From: Gluconobacter frateurii
GTDB taxonomy: Bacteria > Pseudomonadota > Alphaproteobacteria > Acetobacterales > Acetobacteraceae
Direction of reading: 5' to 3'
NCBI RefSeq assembly: GCF_002723955.1
Contig: NZ_BEWN01000001.1
Span: 744,001 to 808,000, forward strand
Length of the DNA stretch: 64,000 nucleotides
Every line of letters starts with the position of its first letter. Positions within the stretch are counted from its first letter, which is position 1. Under the pieces are notes generated by a model, which saw only the letters and a list, made by a program, of their open reading frames with translations, searched no databases and was not told the DNA's origin. This document shows, one piece after another, positions 1 to 8,810 of this stretch. Both the position numbers and the translations under genes were made by a program.

Positions 1-711
1 GAAACGCGACCCTCGCCATTCGTTCTGGTCAGTGACCATGCAGGCAAAGCTGTTCCCCGAGCGCTTGGGTCTCTGGGTGTGGAAGAAGCGGAATGGCAGA
101 GGCACATTGCTTGGGACATTGGTATTCTCGGGGTCGGGCGCAGTCTGCACGGCATGCTTGGGTCTACCCTGATCGAGCAGGTCTATTCCCGTCTCGTCAT
201 CGACTGTAACCGCGCGCCCGGCCATCCGACGTCCATGCCGCATGTCAGCGACGGAACGCCTGTTCCGGGTAACAGTGCGGCTCCGCTTCACTGTCGTGCC
301 CGACGCGAACGCGAGATCCTGCACCCTTATCATGATGCGATTGCCGAAGCTCTGCTGGAGCGGGCAGGTCGCCCGACTGCGCTCATTGCCCTCCACAGCT
401 TCACGCCGGAAATGGCGGGCGTAAAGCGGCCATGGCAGATCGGAATCCTGCATCACAAAGATAGCCGTCTGGCGCAGGTGATGATCGAAATGCTTCGCGC
501 GGAGGGAGACCTCTGCGTGGGCGATAACGAACCCTATGTCCTGACGGACAGCAACGAATACACCGTCCCCCGTCACGCAGAAGCGAACGGTCTGCCGTAT
601 CTGGAAATTGAACTTCGGCAGGATCTTATCGCTGACGAGGCGAGACAACGGGAATGGGCAGCGCGCCTTGCGCGGCTTCTGCCTCAGGTCTGGGAGAGAC
701 TGGCTGCATGA
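1..711 (+). CDS. N-formylglutamate amidohydrolase family protein (5' partial)
   Basis: The reading frame is open from base 1, so the N-terminus lies outside the window; 236 residues are visible. The family (PF05013) hydrolyses N-formyl-glutamate or similar N-acyl amino acids and contains a zinc site. Visible family features are VSDHAG near the start, RHIAWDIG about 35 residues in, IDCNR, and a C-terminal part with EIELRQDLI. A GTG at 79 could be mistaken for the start, but conserved sequence precedes it in frame, so it is internal. Its TGA overlaps the aroE ATG in an ATGA junction, suggesting translational coupling. No other histidine-degradation genes are visible, so the true substrate is uncertain. 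Confidence 0.85.
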   Translation, partial: ETRPSPFVLVSDHAGKAVPRALGSLGVEEAEWQRHIAWDIGILGVGRSLHGMLGSTLIEQVYSRLVIDCNRAPGHPTSMPHVSDGTPVPGNSAAPLHCRARREREILHPYHDAIAEALLERAGRPTALIALHSFTPEMAGVKRPWQIGILHHKDSRLAQVMIEMLRAEGDLCVGDNEPYVLTDSNEYTVPRHAEANGLPYLEIELRQDLIADEARQREWAARLARLLPQVWERLAA

Positions 712-1538
712 TTGACGGACATACCAAACTTGCCGGCGTCATGGGCTGGCCGGTCGAGCACTCACGCTCCCCGCTGCTGCATAATCACTGGTGCCGGGTT
801 CATGGTGTCAATGGCGCGTATGTCCCGTTGCCAACGCGCCCCGAGCATTTCGAAGCTGCCCTGAAAGGTCTGGCTGCTGCCGGTTTTCAGGGCGTCAATG
901 TCACGATTCCTCATAAGGAAGCGGCCATGAGGGCCTGTGACCGTCTGACGGATACGGCCACGCGAGCCGGAGCGGTGAACACTGTTCGCTTCGAAAATGG
1001 CCAGATCATCGGAGATTGTACGGACGGAACGGGTTTCTGCGACAATCTGACGGCCCATGACGTCAAACTGTCCGGCCGCGCGCTGATCCTTGGTGCTGGC
1101 GGCGCGGCCCGTGCCGTCGCTGCGGCTCTGCTCGATCGCGGGTGTGAGGTTATCGTGGCCAACCGGACGATGGAACGTGCCGAAGCCATGGTTGAAGCCT
1201 TGAAGGGCGGGGAGGCGGTCGAATGGCACGACTGGCCAAGTCTGCTTTCGGGATGTTCCCTGCTGGTCAATGCTACGTCTCTCGGCATGAATGGCAAAGC
1301 CGATATCGACTGGAAACCGCTGCTGCGCCAAGCTGGGGCCAATCTGTGTGTGACGGACATCGTTTACACACCACGTGACACGCCGCTTCTGAAAGCTGCC
1401 CAGAAGGAAGGCCTGCGCACGGTCGATGGGCTTGGCATGCTCATCCATCAGGCACGAGCCGGTTTCCGGGCCTGGTTCGGTGTTGACCCGGAGGCAGATG
1501 AAGCAACGTTCAACCTGCTGGCTGCCAGTCTGCGCTGA
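708..1538 (+). CDS. aroE: Shikimate dehydrogenase (NADP+)
   Basis: Reduces 3-dehydroshikimate to shikimate with NADPH in the cytosolic shikimate pathway. The 276-residue length is usual for AroE. The substrate domain near the N-terminus shows GWPVEHSRSP and then NVTIPHKEAA, whose lysine is the family's catalytic base. A Rossmann glycine motif, LGAGGAARAV, lies near residue 130, followed by NRT for NADP binding. DGLGMLIHQA lies near the C-terminus. I chose the ATG at 708 because it overlaps the preceding stop and places the conserved N-terminus correctly; an upstream in-frame start at 654 would run through the previous gene. aroC for the same pathway is at 30065. Confidence 0.96.
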   Translation: MIDGHTKLAGVMGWPVEHSRSPLLHNHWCRVHGVNGAYVPLPTRPEHFEAALKGLAAAGFQGVNVTIPHKEAAMRACDRLTDTATRAGAVNTVRFENGQIIGDCTDGTGFCDNLTAHDVKLSGRALILGAGGAARAVAAALLDRGCEVIVANRTMERAEAMVEALKGGEAVEWHDWPSLLSGCSLLVNATSLGMNGKADIDWKPLLRQAGANLCVTDIVYTPRDTPLLKAAQKEGLRTVDGLGMLIHQARAGFRAWFGVDPEADEATFNLLAASLR

Positions 1539-1541
1539 TCC

Positions 1542-2147
1542 ATGAAAATCATTGGCCTCACGGGCGGGATGGCCGCAGGGAAGAGTACGGTGGCCGCCCT
1601 GTTCCGCCGGGCTGGTGTGCCTATTTTTGACGCCGATGCAACGGTGCGTGCGCTACAGGCGCCGGGCGGGAAGGCTCTCCCCGAAATTGCGCGCCTTTTT
1701 CCTGGAACCGTCACGGATGGCCAGCTTGATCGCCATGCCCTGCGTCAGGCGGTCGTTGGCGATAAACATGCGCTGAAACGGCTGGAATCCGTCATGCACC
1801 CGCTGGTTCGTGCCCAGCGGACGCGGTTTCTGCGGGAATGCCGGGCGCGCAAAGAGCCATTCTGTGTTCTGGACATTCCGCTTTTGATGGAAATTGGGGA
1901 GGACCAAAACTGCGATGTCGTGGTGGTGGTGCAGGCCCCGATGACGACGCGTCTGAGCCGCATCCGACAGCGCGGGCGCGGGCAAGTCCGCATGACCGAA
2001 GAGCAGGCGCGGTCCCTGCTGGCCAGACAGATGCCGGACCATGAACGCAGACGCCGGGCGCACATCGTGATACGAACCGGCCTTTCCCGCGGATCTGCTG
2101 CCCGGCAGGTTCGCGCTCTTCTGCACCGTCTGCGCGAGGCCTCATGA
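1542..2147 (+). CDS. coaE: Dephospho-CoA kinase
   Basis: Catalyses the last step of coenzyme A synthesis, ATP-dependent phosphorylation of the 3'-hydroxyl of dephospho-CoA. The 201-residue protein starts with a Walker A loop (GGMAAGKST, residues 7-15). It continues with FDAD near residue 30, the VMHPLVR segment near residue 84 and DIPLLMEIG near residue 110, all typical of CoaE. It begins 3 bp after aroE and ends in an ATGA overlap with dnaQ. The aroE-coaE-dnaQ order is common in Alphaproteobacteria. Confidence 0.96.
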   Translation: MKIIGLTGGMAAGKSTVAALFRRAGVPIFDADATVRALQAPGGKALPEIARLFPGTVTDGQLDRHALRQAVVGDKHALKRLESVMHPLVRAQRTRFLRECRARKEPFCVLDIPLLMEIGEDQNCDVVVVVQAPMTTRLSRIRQRGRGQVRMTEEQARSLLARQMPDHERRRRAHIVIRTGLSRGSAARQVRALLHRLREAS

Positions 2148-2830
2148 AACGCTCGATCCTGTTCGATACGGAAACCACAGGCTTTGACCCGGATCAGGGC
2201 GATCGCATCATCGAAATCGCCGCCATCGAGCTGATCGATGACCTGCCGACCACCAATTATTATCACGTCATGGTGCATCCCGAGCGGGACATTCCTGCCG
2301 AGGCCACGAAAGTGCATGGTTTTCGGATCGAGGATCTGGAAGGCGCGCCAAAATTCGCCGAAATTGCGGACGGATTTCTGGAATTTATCGGCGAGTCCCC
2401 GATGATCGCCCATAACGCGCGCTTCGACTTCAAATTCGTGAACGCCGAGCTTGAGAAGTGTGGGCGTACTGCGCTGGATTACGCCAGTCGGGCGGTCGAT
2501 ACCGTGGAAATGGCGCGCAAAAAGTATCCAGGCATGCCCGCCAGCCTTGATGCGCTGTGCCGGCGCTTCAATATCGACCTGTCCCAGCGTGGCACCCATA
2601 ACGCTCTGCTGGACTGCAAATTGCTGGCGGAAGTGTACGTCGAACTGATGGGTGGCCGTCAGCGCGGGCTCGGTCTGGCTGGCCCGTCGCGGAACCGCAA
2701 TATCGCAGGCGCGGCTGACTTTCTGGCCAATCGTGCACCACGGAAAATGGTTCCCCCCAGCGCAGAAGAACTGGCGGCCCATGAGGCTTTTGTGAACGGC
2801 CTCAAGGAGCCGGTCTGGCGCCGCGACTGA
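2144..2830 (+). CDS. dnaQ: DNA polymerase III epsilon subunit (3'-5' exonuclease)
   Basis: Proofreading exonuclease of the replicative polymerase. The three exonuclease motifs of the DEDDh family are visible: DTETTG near residue 8 (Exo I, Asp and Glu), HNARFDFKF near residue 89 (Exo II) and HNALLDCKLLAEVY near residue 152 (Exo III His and Asp). The 228-residue length is normal. The C-terminal tail after residue 180 would contact the alpha subunit. It overlaps coaE by 4 bp and shares one base with the next gene, so it lies inside the operon. Confidence 0.95.
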   Translation: MKRSILFDTETTGFDPDQGDRIIEIAAIELIDDLPTTNYYHVMVHPERDIPAEATKVHGFRIEDLEGAPKFAEIADGFLEFIGESPMIAHNARFDFKFVNAELEKCGRTALDYASRAVDTVEMARKKYPGMPASLDALCRRFNIDLSQRGTHNALLDCKLLAEVYVELMGGRQRGLGLAGPSRNRNIAGAADFLANRAPRKMVPPSAEELAAHEAFVNGLKEPVWRRD

Positions 2831-3738
2831 TGAAAATTCTGTTCATTACGTCCAACCGGCTGGGCGATGCCGTCATTTCGACAGGTGTTCTACGTGCGTT
2901 GCAGGCGCGATATCCTTCCGCGCTCTTTACGGTTGTTTGCGGTCCTGTTGCTGCCGGATTGTTCGAGCCTGATCCCCGGTGTGAACGCGTCATCACGATG
3001 GAAAAGCGTCGGCATGATCGCCACTGGCTGGATCTCTGGCGAGAATGCGTGCGGACGCGCTGGTTCATGGTGATCGATCTGCGCGGCTCGCTGCTAAGCC
3101 TCACCTTACGAACGCGTCGCCGACTGATTGTTCGCGGGGGCCGTCGGGATGGTCGTAAGATCGAGCAGCTTGGTCAGGCACTCGGCCGCCGTCAGACCCC
3201 TATGCCCCGTGTCTGGGTATCCGATGAACAGGACGCATCGGCGCGTGTTCTTTTGCCGGATGGAAAATGGCTCGCTCTTGGGCCAACTGCAAACTGGGAC
3301 GGCAAAATCTGGCCGCCGGAACGGTTTGTTGCTCTGGCTGAAGGCCTGAGAGCGCAGGGTTTGCGGCCTGTTCTGTTCTATGGACCGGGCGAAGCAGAGA
3401 AAGAACGGGCAAGACCAGTTCTGGATGCCCTCCCGGATGCGCTCGATCTTGGTGGAAACCGGGCACTCGGCGAGGTCGCGGCCTTACTCAGACGGTGCGC
3501 ATTTTTCGTTGGAAATGACTCCGGTCTGATGCATCTCGCGGCGGCGGCTGGAACACCCACACTTGGCCTGTTCGGGCCGTCTCGCATGTCGGAATATGCG
3601 CCATCAGGACAAAACGCCTTTGCCATCTCAGCTCCGGGACCTGAAGGAGAGGCGGCTTTGACAGATCTCCCGGCTTCGGACGTTCTGAATGTTGCCCGGG
3701 CGATTCTGGACGGAAAAGCTGAAGCCTTCCGAACCTGA
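2830..3738 (+). CDS. Glycosyltransferase family 9 (heptosyltransferase-like)
   Basis: Probably transfers a heptose or related sugar to lipopolysaccharide core at the inner face of the cytoplasmic membrane. The 302-residue protein begins with the typical GT9 start, ILFITSNRLGDAVIS, and carries the C-terminal nucleotide-sugar motif GNDSGLMHLAAAAGTPTLGL near residue 228, followed by FGPS. It fits the WaaF/WaaC group, but which sugar and acceptor it uses cannot be read from sequence. The start codon overlaps the dnaQ stop (TGATG). The next two genes also suggest surface glycan work. Confidence 0.88.
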   Translation: MKILFITSNRLGDAVISTGVLRALQARYPSALFTVVCGPVAAGLFEPDPRCERVITMEKRRHDRHWLDLWRECVRTRWFMVIDLRGSLLSLTLRTRRRLIVRGGRRDGRKIEQLGQALGRRQTPMPRVWVSDEQDASARVLLPDGKWLALGPTANWDGKIWPPERFVALAEGLRAQGLRPVLFYGPGEAEKERARPVLDALPDALDLGGNRALGEVAALLRRCAFFVGNDSGLMHLAAAAGTPTLGLFGPSRMSEYAPSGQNAFAISAPGPEGEAALTDLPASDVLNVARAILDGKAEAFRT

Positions 3739-3775
3739 CCTTGAAGCGTCGCGCTGCATGGCCGATAGAGAAGTC

Positions 3776-4852
3776 ATGAGCGTTTCTTCCCAGCCGTCGC
3801 CTGTGGCACCGTCTTCTCCTTCGGGTCGAAAAGCCAGGGTGGCGCATGTCATGGCTGGGTCTGCGCGAGGGGGTGCGGAACTGTTTTTCGAGCGTCTCTC
3901 CATGGCCCAGACGGCGGATCAGCGCTTCGTTCGAGCCCTGATCCGGCATGATGCCGGGCGTGAAGCGCGTCTGCGTGCCGCCAATGTAGAAACGCACACC
4001 TTCCGCTTTGGCGGAATGCTAGACGTGGGCACGAAGCCGCGTCTTCAGAAGAGTTTACGTGAGTTTCAGCCGGATGTAGTCGTCGCCTGGATGAGCCGTG
4101 CGGCCCGGAAGTTGCCGTCAGGGTCGTGGCGGACGGCAGGGCGTCTTGGCGGATATTATGATTTGTCCAATTACCGGAACTGCGAGCACCTGATCGGCAA
4201 TACGCGTGGGCTCGCGGATTGGATGAAAGCTCAGGGCTGGCCCGCAGACCGCGTTCATTACGTCCCAAATTTTGCGACCGATTTTTCTCCTATTCCTGCC
4301 GTCCGTCCGGAATTCCTGCCCTCAGGCGCGCCTTTCGTACTGGCTCTCGGGCGGTTGCATGAAAACAAGGCTTTTGACGTTCTGATCCGGGCCATGACGC
4401 GCCTTCCGGGCGTGCATCTCGTGATCGGTGGGGAAGGGCCGGAACGCGTCGCGCTTGAAGAACTGACCCGGAAGGAAGGGCTTTCGGATCGTGTGCACCT
4501 GCCGGGCTGGGTGGCGGATAGCGGCCCTTGGCTTAAAGCTTGTGACGTCATGGTCTGTCCGTCCCGGATCGAGCCGCTTGGAAATGTGGTGATCGAAGGT
4601 CTGTCCGCAGGCGTCCCGGTCGTAGGAAGCGCCATTCAGGGGCCGCAGGAAATTCTTGCAGGAACAGAAGACGGGCTTCTGGCTCCCGTTGAAGACGCGG
4701 ACGCTTTTGCCAGTCAGATTGGAGCCATTCTGGAGGATGCAGCGCTGGCAGGACGTTTGCGGCAGAACGGTCGTGCCCGGTTCGAGCGCGAGTTTGCCGA
4801 AAGCGTTGTCATGACAAAATGGTCCGAGTTTCTGGACGGGGGATTGTCCTGA
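3776..4852 (+). CDS. Glycosyltransferase family 4 (GT-B fold)
   Basis: A retaining glycosyltransferase likely involved in LPS core or another surface glycan. Visible features are an N-terminal glycine-rich HVMAGSARGGAE segment near residue 24, the second-domain start LALGRLHENKAFDVLI, and the EX7E nucleotide-sugar motif EPLGNVVIE near residue 264. I chose the ATG at 3776 (358 residues) because an AGAGAAG ribosome site lies just upstream. In-frame ATGs at 3758 and 3689 are also possible, and the latter would overlap the GT9 gene by 50 bp. The stop overlaps the next start. Donor and acceptor are unknown. Confidence 0.88.
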   Translation: MSVSSQPSPVAPSSPSGRKARVAHVMAGSARGGAELFFERLSMAQTADQRFVRALIRHDAGREARLRAANVETHTFRFGGMLDVGTKPRLQKSLREFQPDVVVAWMSRAARKLPSGSWRTAGRLGGYYDLSNYRNCEHLIGNTRGLADWMKAQGWPADRVHYVPNFATDFSPIPAVRPEFLPSGAPFVLALGRLHENKAFDVLIRAMTRLPGVHLVIGGEGPERVALEELTRKEGLSDRVHLPGWVADSGPWLKACDVMVCPSRIEPLGNVVIEGLSAGVPVVGSAIQGPQEILAGTEDGLLAPVEDADAFASQIGAILEDAALAGRLRQNGRARFEREFAESVVMTKWSEFLDGGLS

Positions 4853-6612
4853 TGTGCGGGATTGCCGGACTTTCCTGCCTTCCAGGCCATTCGCCGGATC
4901 AGGCGGCGCTGGAGCGCATGTCGGCCGCCATCTTCCATCGTGGGGCAGATGGGGAGGGACGTCTCGATTTCGCGGGAGCGGCTCTCAGGCATCGGCGACT
5001 GTCTATCGTTGATATTGCTGGAGGCACGCAGCCTTTCCGGGTTGGCAGTGCAGCCCTGATCGCTAATGGTGAAATCTATAACGACCCTGACATTCGCGCA
5101 GGCTTTCCGGCCAATCATTTCAAAACTGGCAGTGACTGTGAACCGCCGCTCTATCTCTGGCTGAGGGATGGCACCGGCTATACGCACGATCTTCGCGGCA
5201 TGTATGCGATTGCGGCGGTGGAGAACGAGCAGGGCCAGCATGAAATGGTGCTGTCTCGTGATCCATTCGGGATCAAGCCGCTCTACATCGCGGAGTATGA
5301 AGGCGGAATAGCCTTTGCCTCTGAAGCGCAGGCGCTTCTGGCTGGAGGTTTTGGTATCCGGCGCGCACGCGGGAAAGCACGGGACGAACTGCTGCAACTC
5401 CAGTTCACGACGGGCCAGAAAACGATTTTTCCGGGCATCCGGCGACTGCTTCCGGGTGAGACCTTGCGGATTGTGGATGGTCGTATCGTGGAGTCCCGTC
5501 GCAGGCATGTTCTCAAGGAAGCCACGACGTCAGTGCCGGTCGATCTGACGGACGATCAGGCTCTCCGTCGATTGGATAGCGCCCTGCTGGATAGCGTTCA
5601 CGCTCATCTGCGAGCTGATGTACCTCTTGGATTGTTCCTGTCAGGCGGGATAGACAGTTCGACGATTCTTGCGGCTGCCCATAAGCTGGGCCTTCCGCAT
5701 CCCAAAACCTGGACCGCCCGTTTTGATAGCGGAAAGGCGGATGAAGCCAATGACGCTGCGGCTCTGGCGGCTTCTGTTGGAGCCGATCACCACGTCCTGA
5801 CTGTTACGGAAGCGATGGTCTGGGAGCATCTCCCGGCCATCGTGGCGTGCATGGACGATCCGGCTGCGGATTACGCCATCATTCCAACGTGGTTCCTTGC
5901 GCAGGAAGCCCGCAAAGACGTCACGGTAATTCTGAGCGGGGAAGGTGGCGACGAATTATTCGCCGGATATGGCCGTTATCGCCGGGCATTGAAGCCTTGG
6001 TGGCGAGGAGGAAGAACACCCTGGCGCTCGGGAACGTTTGGCCGCAGCCTTCCGGGGCGTGGACGGCAGTGGCGGTCCGGGCTGGCGGCCATGGAGCTTT
6101 CCCAGCGCCTGACCGGATTGCCTGCTGTGCAGGCCCTCGATATTGCCGAATGGCTGCCAAACGATCTTCTGCTCAAGCTGGATCGCTGCCTGATGGCGCA
6201 TTCCGCCGAAGGCCGTACGCCTTTGCTGGACCCCGTCGTGGCTAAGGCGATCTGGTCCCTGCCGGATCGTTTCAAGGTCCGTGATGGCTACGGCAAGTGG
6301 CTGTTGCGGCGCTGGCTTCAGGATGCATTGCCTCAGGCACGTCCGTTTGCCCCTAAGCAGGGTTTCACCGTTCCGGTCGGACCATGGATCGAGGGACAGT
6401 CAAAACGACTGGCTCCCCTCGTGGCGCAGCAGGCCTGCATTCAGGCCATCATGCCGGCCCATCGGGTTGAGCGCCTTTTTTCCACGGCAACACAGCGCGG
6501 ACATGCCAGACAAGCCTGGACGCTGCTGTTTTATGCCTTGTGGCACCGACATCATATCGAAGGTATTTCGGCAGACGCGGATGTTTTCGAAACGCTTTCC
6601 CGCGCCCATTGA
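4852..6612 (+). CDS. asnB: Asparagine synthase (glutamine-hydrolysing) family protein
   Basis: A 586-residue two-domain amidotransferase. The N-terminal class II glutaminase domain needs Cys2, and the chosen ATG at 4852 gives MCGIAGL directly. The C-terminal synthase domain has the ATP pyrophosphatase loop SGGIDSST near residue 266 and SGEGGDELFAGYGRY near residue 363. The family makes asparagine from aspartate and glutamine, but many members beside glycosyltransferases amidate surface sugars or peptides. The one-base overlap with the glycosyltransferase before it makes such a role possible here. General family assignment is firm; the substrate is not. Confidence 0.9.
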   Translation: MCGIAGLSCLPGHSPDQAALERMSAAIFHRGADGEGRLDFAGAALRHRRLSIVDIAGGTQPFRVGSAALIANGEIYNDPDIRAGFPANHFKTGSDCEPPLYLWLRDGTGYTHDLRGMYAIAAVENEQGQHEMVLSRDPFGIKPLYIAEYEGGIAFASEAQALLAGGFGIRRARGKARDELLQLQFTTGQKTIFPGIRRLLPGETLRIVDGRIVESRRRHVLKEATTSVPVDLTDDQALRRLDSALLDSVHAHLRADVPLGLFLSGGIDSSTILAAAHKLGLPHPKTWTARFDSGKADEANDAAALAASVGADHHVLTVTEAMVWEHLPAIVACMDDPAADYAIIPTWFLAQEARKDVTVILSGEGGDELFAGYGRYRRALKPWWRGGRTPWRSGTFGRSLPGRGRQWRSGLAAMELSQRLTGLPAVQALDIAEWLPNDLLLKLDRCLMAHSAEGRTPLLDPVVAKAIWSLPDRFKVRDGYGKWLLRRWLQDALPQARPFAPKQGFTVPVGPWIEGQSKRLAPLVAQQACIQAIMPAHRVERLFSTATQRGHARQAWTLLFYALWHRHHIEGISADADVFETLSRAH

Positions 6613-6646
6613 GTGCGGTTTCCATCAGACTGATTAAGGATAGACC

Positions 6647-7966
6647 ATGCATTACGATCTGATTATCCGGGGCGGCCGCTGTGTATTTCCATGGGGTGAG
6701 GCGGAAGCTGATCTGGGCGTTCGTGATGGTCGCATCGCTTCCCTGTCCATTTCGAAAGACGATGACGCCGATCGTGTGATTGATGCGACGGGTCTGCATG
6801 TTCTGCCTGGTCTGATCGACAGTCACGTGCATCTGCGAGACCCAGGAAACGCTGCTGTCGAAACGCTGGAAACCGGAACGCGCGCTGCGGCTCTTGGTGG
6901 TGTGACGACCGTGTTCGATATGCCCAACACGTCTCCCAGCGTCACGGATAAGGCGATGCTGGACTGGAAGCGCGAGCACATCAGCAAGGTCGCTTATGTG
7001 GATGTAGGCATGTATATCGGCGCAACCCGCGACAATACGCCGGATCTTGCCATGCTGGAGCAGCAGCCGGGCGTCTGCGCAATTAAGGTCTTTGCGGGCT
7101 CTTCAACCGGCAATCTGATGATTGAAGACGATGAGGGCATCGAAGCCGTCATGCGCTCCGGTCATCGTCGTGTCTGCTTTCATTCTGAAGATGAATACCG
7201 TCTTCAGGAACGCAAGCCGATGTTTCATGAAGGTCAGCCTTACGCCACGCATAGCATCTGGCGTGATGTGGAATGCGCTTTTCTCGGCACCCGCCGGATT
7301 ATGGCGATTGCCCGCAAGACGGGTCGCCCGGCCCATATTCTTCATACGTCCACGGCGGAAGAACTGGAGTATCTGGCAGGATTCCGGGATGTTTCAACCG
7401 TTGAAGTTCTGGTCAATCATCTCACGCAGGTTGGCCCGGAGTGCTATGAAAAGCTGGGTGGTCTCGCCGTCATGAACCCGCCGCTTCGGGATCAGTATCA
7501 TTACGAAGCGAGCTGGAAGGCCATTCAGGATGGTCGCGTGGATGTCGTCTCGTCCGATCATGCGCCGCATCCGCTTGAGGCCAAGAAGCGTCCGTGGCCG
7601 AACTGCCCCGCTGGTCTGACGGGCGTGCAGACGATCGTGCCAGTCATGCTCGATCATGTGAATGCGGGTCGCCTGAGCCTGTCCCGCCTTGTCGACCTGA
7701 TGGCTGCGGGTCCGGCACGTGTTTACGGACTTCAGACAAAGGGGCGGATGGCTGTCGGTTTCGACGCGGATTTCACGCTCGTGGACATGAAGGCGCAGCG
7801 CGAAATCACGAATGACTGGATCGCGTCTCCGGCCGGCTGGACGCCTTTTGATGGCACGCAGGTGACAGGTTGGCCGATGGCAACCATCGTGCGCGGAACG
7901 GTCGTCATGCAGGATGACGAAGTGATTGGAAACGCCACGGGACGTTTTGCCAAATTTGCGCCTTGA
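6647..7966 (+). CDS. pyrC: Dihydroorotase
   Basis: Cyclises carbamoyl-aspartate to dihydroorotate in pyrimidine synthesis. The 439-residue amidohydrolase fold shows the metal-binding DSHVHLRDPG near residue 60, a probable carbamylated lysine in CAIKVFAGS near residue 148, HSEDE and HTSTAEE histidines in the middle, and the catalytic SSDHAPH near residue 304. The length and the IKVF context suit the class I-type (PyrC/AllB-like) enzymes. A good AAGGA ribosome site precedes the ATG. pyrE for the same pathway is at 40767. Confidence 0.93.
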   Translation: MHYDLIIRGGRCVFPWGEAEADLGVRDGRIASLSISKDDDADRVIDATGLHVLPGLIDSHVHLRDPGNAAVETLETGTRAAALGGVTTVFDMPNTSPSVTDKAMLDWKREHISKVAYVDVGMYIGATRDNTPDLAMLEQQPGVCAIKVFAGSSTGNLMIEDDEGIEAVMRSGHRRVCFHSEDEYRLQERKPMFHEGQPYATHSIWRDVECAFLGTRRIMAIARKTGRPAHILHTSTAEELEYLAGFRDVSTVEVLVNHLTQVGPECYEKLGGLAVMNPPLRDQYHYEASWKAIQDGRVDVVSSDHAPHPLEAKKRPWPNCPAGLTGVQTIVPVMLDHVNAGRLSLSRLVDLMAAGPARVYGLQTKGRMAVGFDADFTLVDMKAQREITNDWIASPAGWTPFDGTQVTGWPMATIVRGTVVMQDDEVIGNATGRFAKFAP

Positions 7967-8011
7967 TCGAGGCGTAGGGCGCGCGACGCTTTGACCAAGA
8001 AAGGGAGCTTT

Positions 8012-8392
8012 ATGATTCGTCCCGTTGCCGCACTTTGTGGCCTGTCTCTTCTGTCCGTGCTTGCTGTCGGAGCAGCCACGGCTGCCGACTCCGGCTGGAG
8101 TGCGCCTAAATGTGGTGCCGAGCCAACGGCACCCACGGTCAAGGCCGGGACGGTCGCCCAGTACAACGAGAGCGTGGACCGCGTGACGGCTTACGAAAAA
8201 GATGCCCGGGCCTATAACGCCTGCGTGTCAGGACAGGCCAATCGCGAAGAAACTGCCATTAGTCAGGAAGCCAGCGCCAGGATTTCGCATATCCATACGG
8301 CGAGTGCGGCGGTGCAGTCCCGCATTGCCGGGTCATTCCAGAAGCTGTCCACGGAGCTGACTGCGGCAGGCCGTAAGCTCGGGCATCACTAA
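8012..8392 (+). CDS. Exported hypothetical protein, 126 residues
   Basis: I do not recognise this family. The ATG at 8012 has a good AGGGAG site 5-10 bp upstream, and a UUG-type start at 7991 would spoil the signal sequence. Residues 1-24 form a clear signal peptide ending in an alanine-rich cleavage site (GAATAAD). The mature part is helix-prone, with two cysteines about 40 residues apart (PKCG and NACVSG) that could form a disulfide, and a charged C-terminus. It converges with the lipoprotein gene at 8399 with only 6 bp between stops. A periplasmic location is likely; the function is unknown. Confidence 0.75.
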   Translation: MIRPVAALCGLSLLSVLAVGAATAADSGWSAPKCGAEPTAPTVKAGTVAQYNESVDRVTAYEKDARAYNACVSGQANREETAISQEASARISHIHTASAAVQSRIAGSFQKLSTELTAAGRKLGHH

Positions 8393-8398
8393 AAAACG

Positions 8399-8701
8399 TT
8401 ACTGTCCCATACGCGTCTGATTCTGCAGGGGCGTCAGACCCGTTGGGCCTTCATAGGTCTGACGGGCTACATTGGGCATCAGGTCCGGCCTTGCCCAGCA
8501 ATCCGTTCCTTCAAAGCTGGTCGTGCAGTAAGGCTGGGGAGGGGGCGGCCCTACAGGGCGGGAGCAGAAGCTCTCGTCATCATAGAGATAAGCGGTGTTG
8601 CAGTCCTTGCCGGTGAGGGCAGAGGCAATGCGGTCCGGGGCACATCCGCCGAGAGCGCAAAGCATCAGGGCCGATGGCAGCAGCAGGGCTGGTTTCTTCA
8701 T
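8399..8701 (-). CDS. Small lipoprotein, 100 residues, unknown function
   Basis: The N-terminus is a lipoprotein signal: MKK, a hydrophobic stretch, then the lipobox LGGC with the modified cysteine near residue 20. The mature part has five cysteines (around CNTAY, CSRP, YCTT, DCWA) and a PPPP stretch, suggesting a disulfide-stabilised periplasmic domain. No known domain is recognised. It converges with the exported protein before it and is divergent from the yfgM-like gene. Confidence 0.78.
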   Translation of the reverse strand: MKKPALLLPSALMLCALGGCAPDRIASALTGKDCNTAYLYDDESFCSRPVGPPPPQPYCTTSFEGTDCWARPDLMPNVARQTYEGPTGLTPLQNQTRMGQ

Positions 8702-8810
8702 GCTGGAGAAGATCGTCTGGCAGGGGTTAAGGAAGCCCTAAAACGGCAATGAATTTCTTTCGGTAACAGCTTCTCAAGCGAAGCGTTTGCCGCAAACGTG
8801 CGGCACCTGT

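Noticed and set aside
1745-2782. Minus-strand frame of 345 codons opposite coaE and dnaQ
   Set aside because: Crosses two well supported genes and has no recognisable features.
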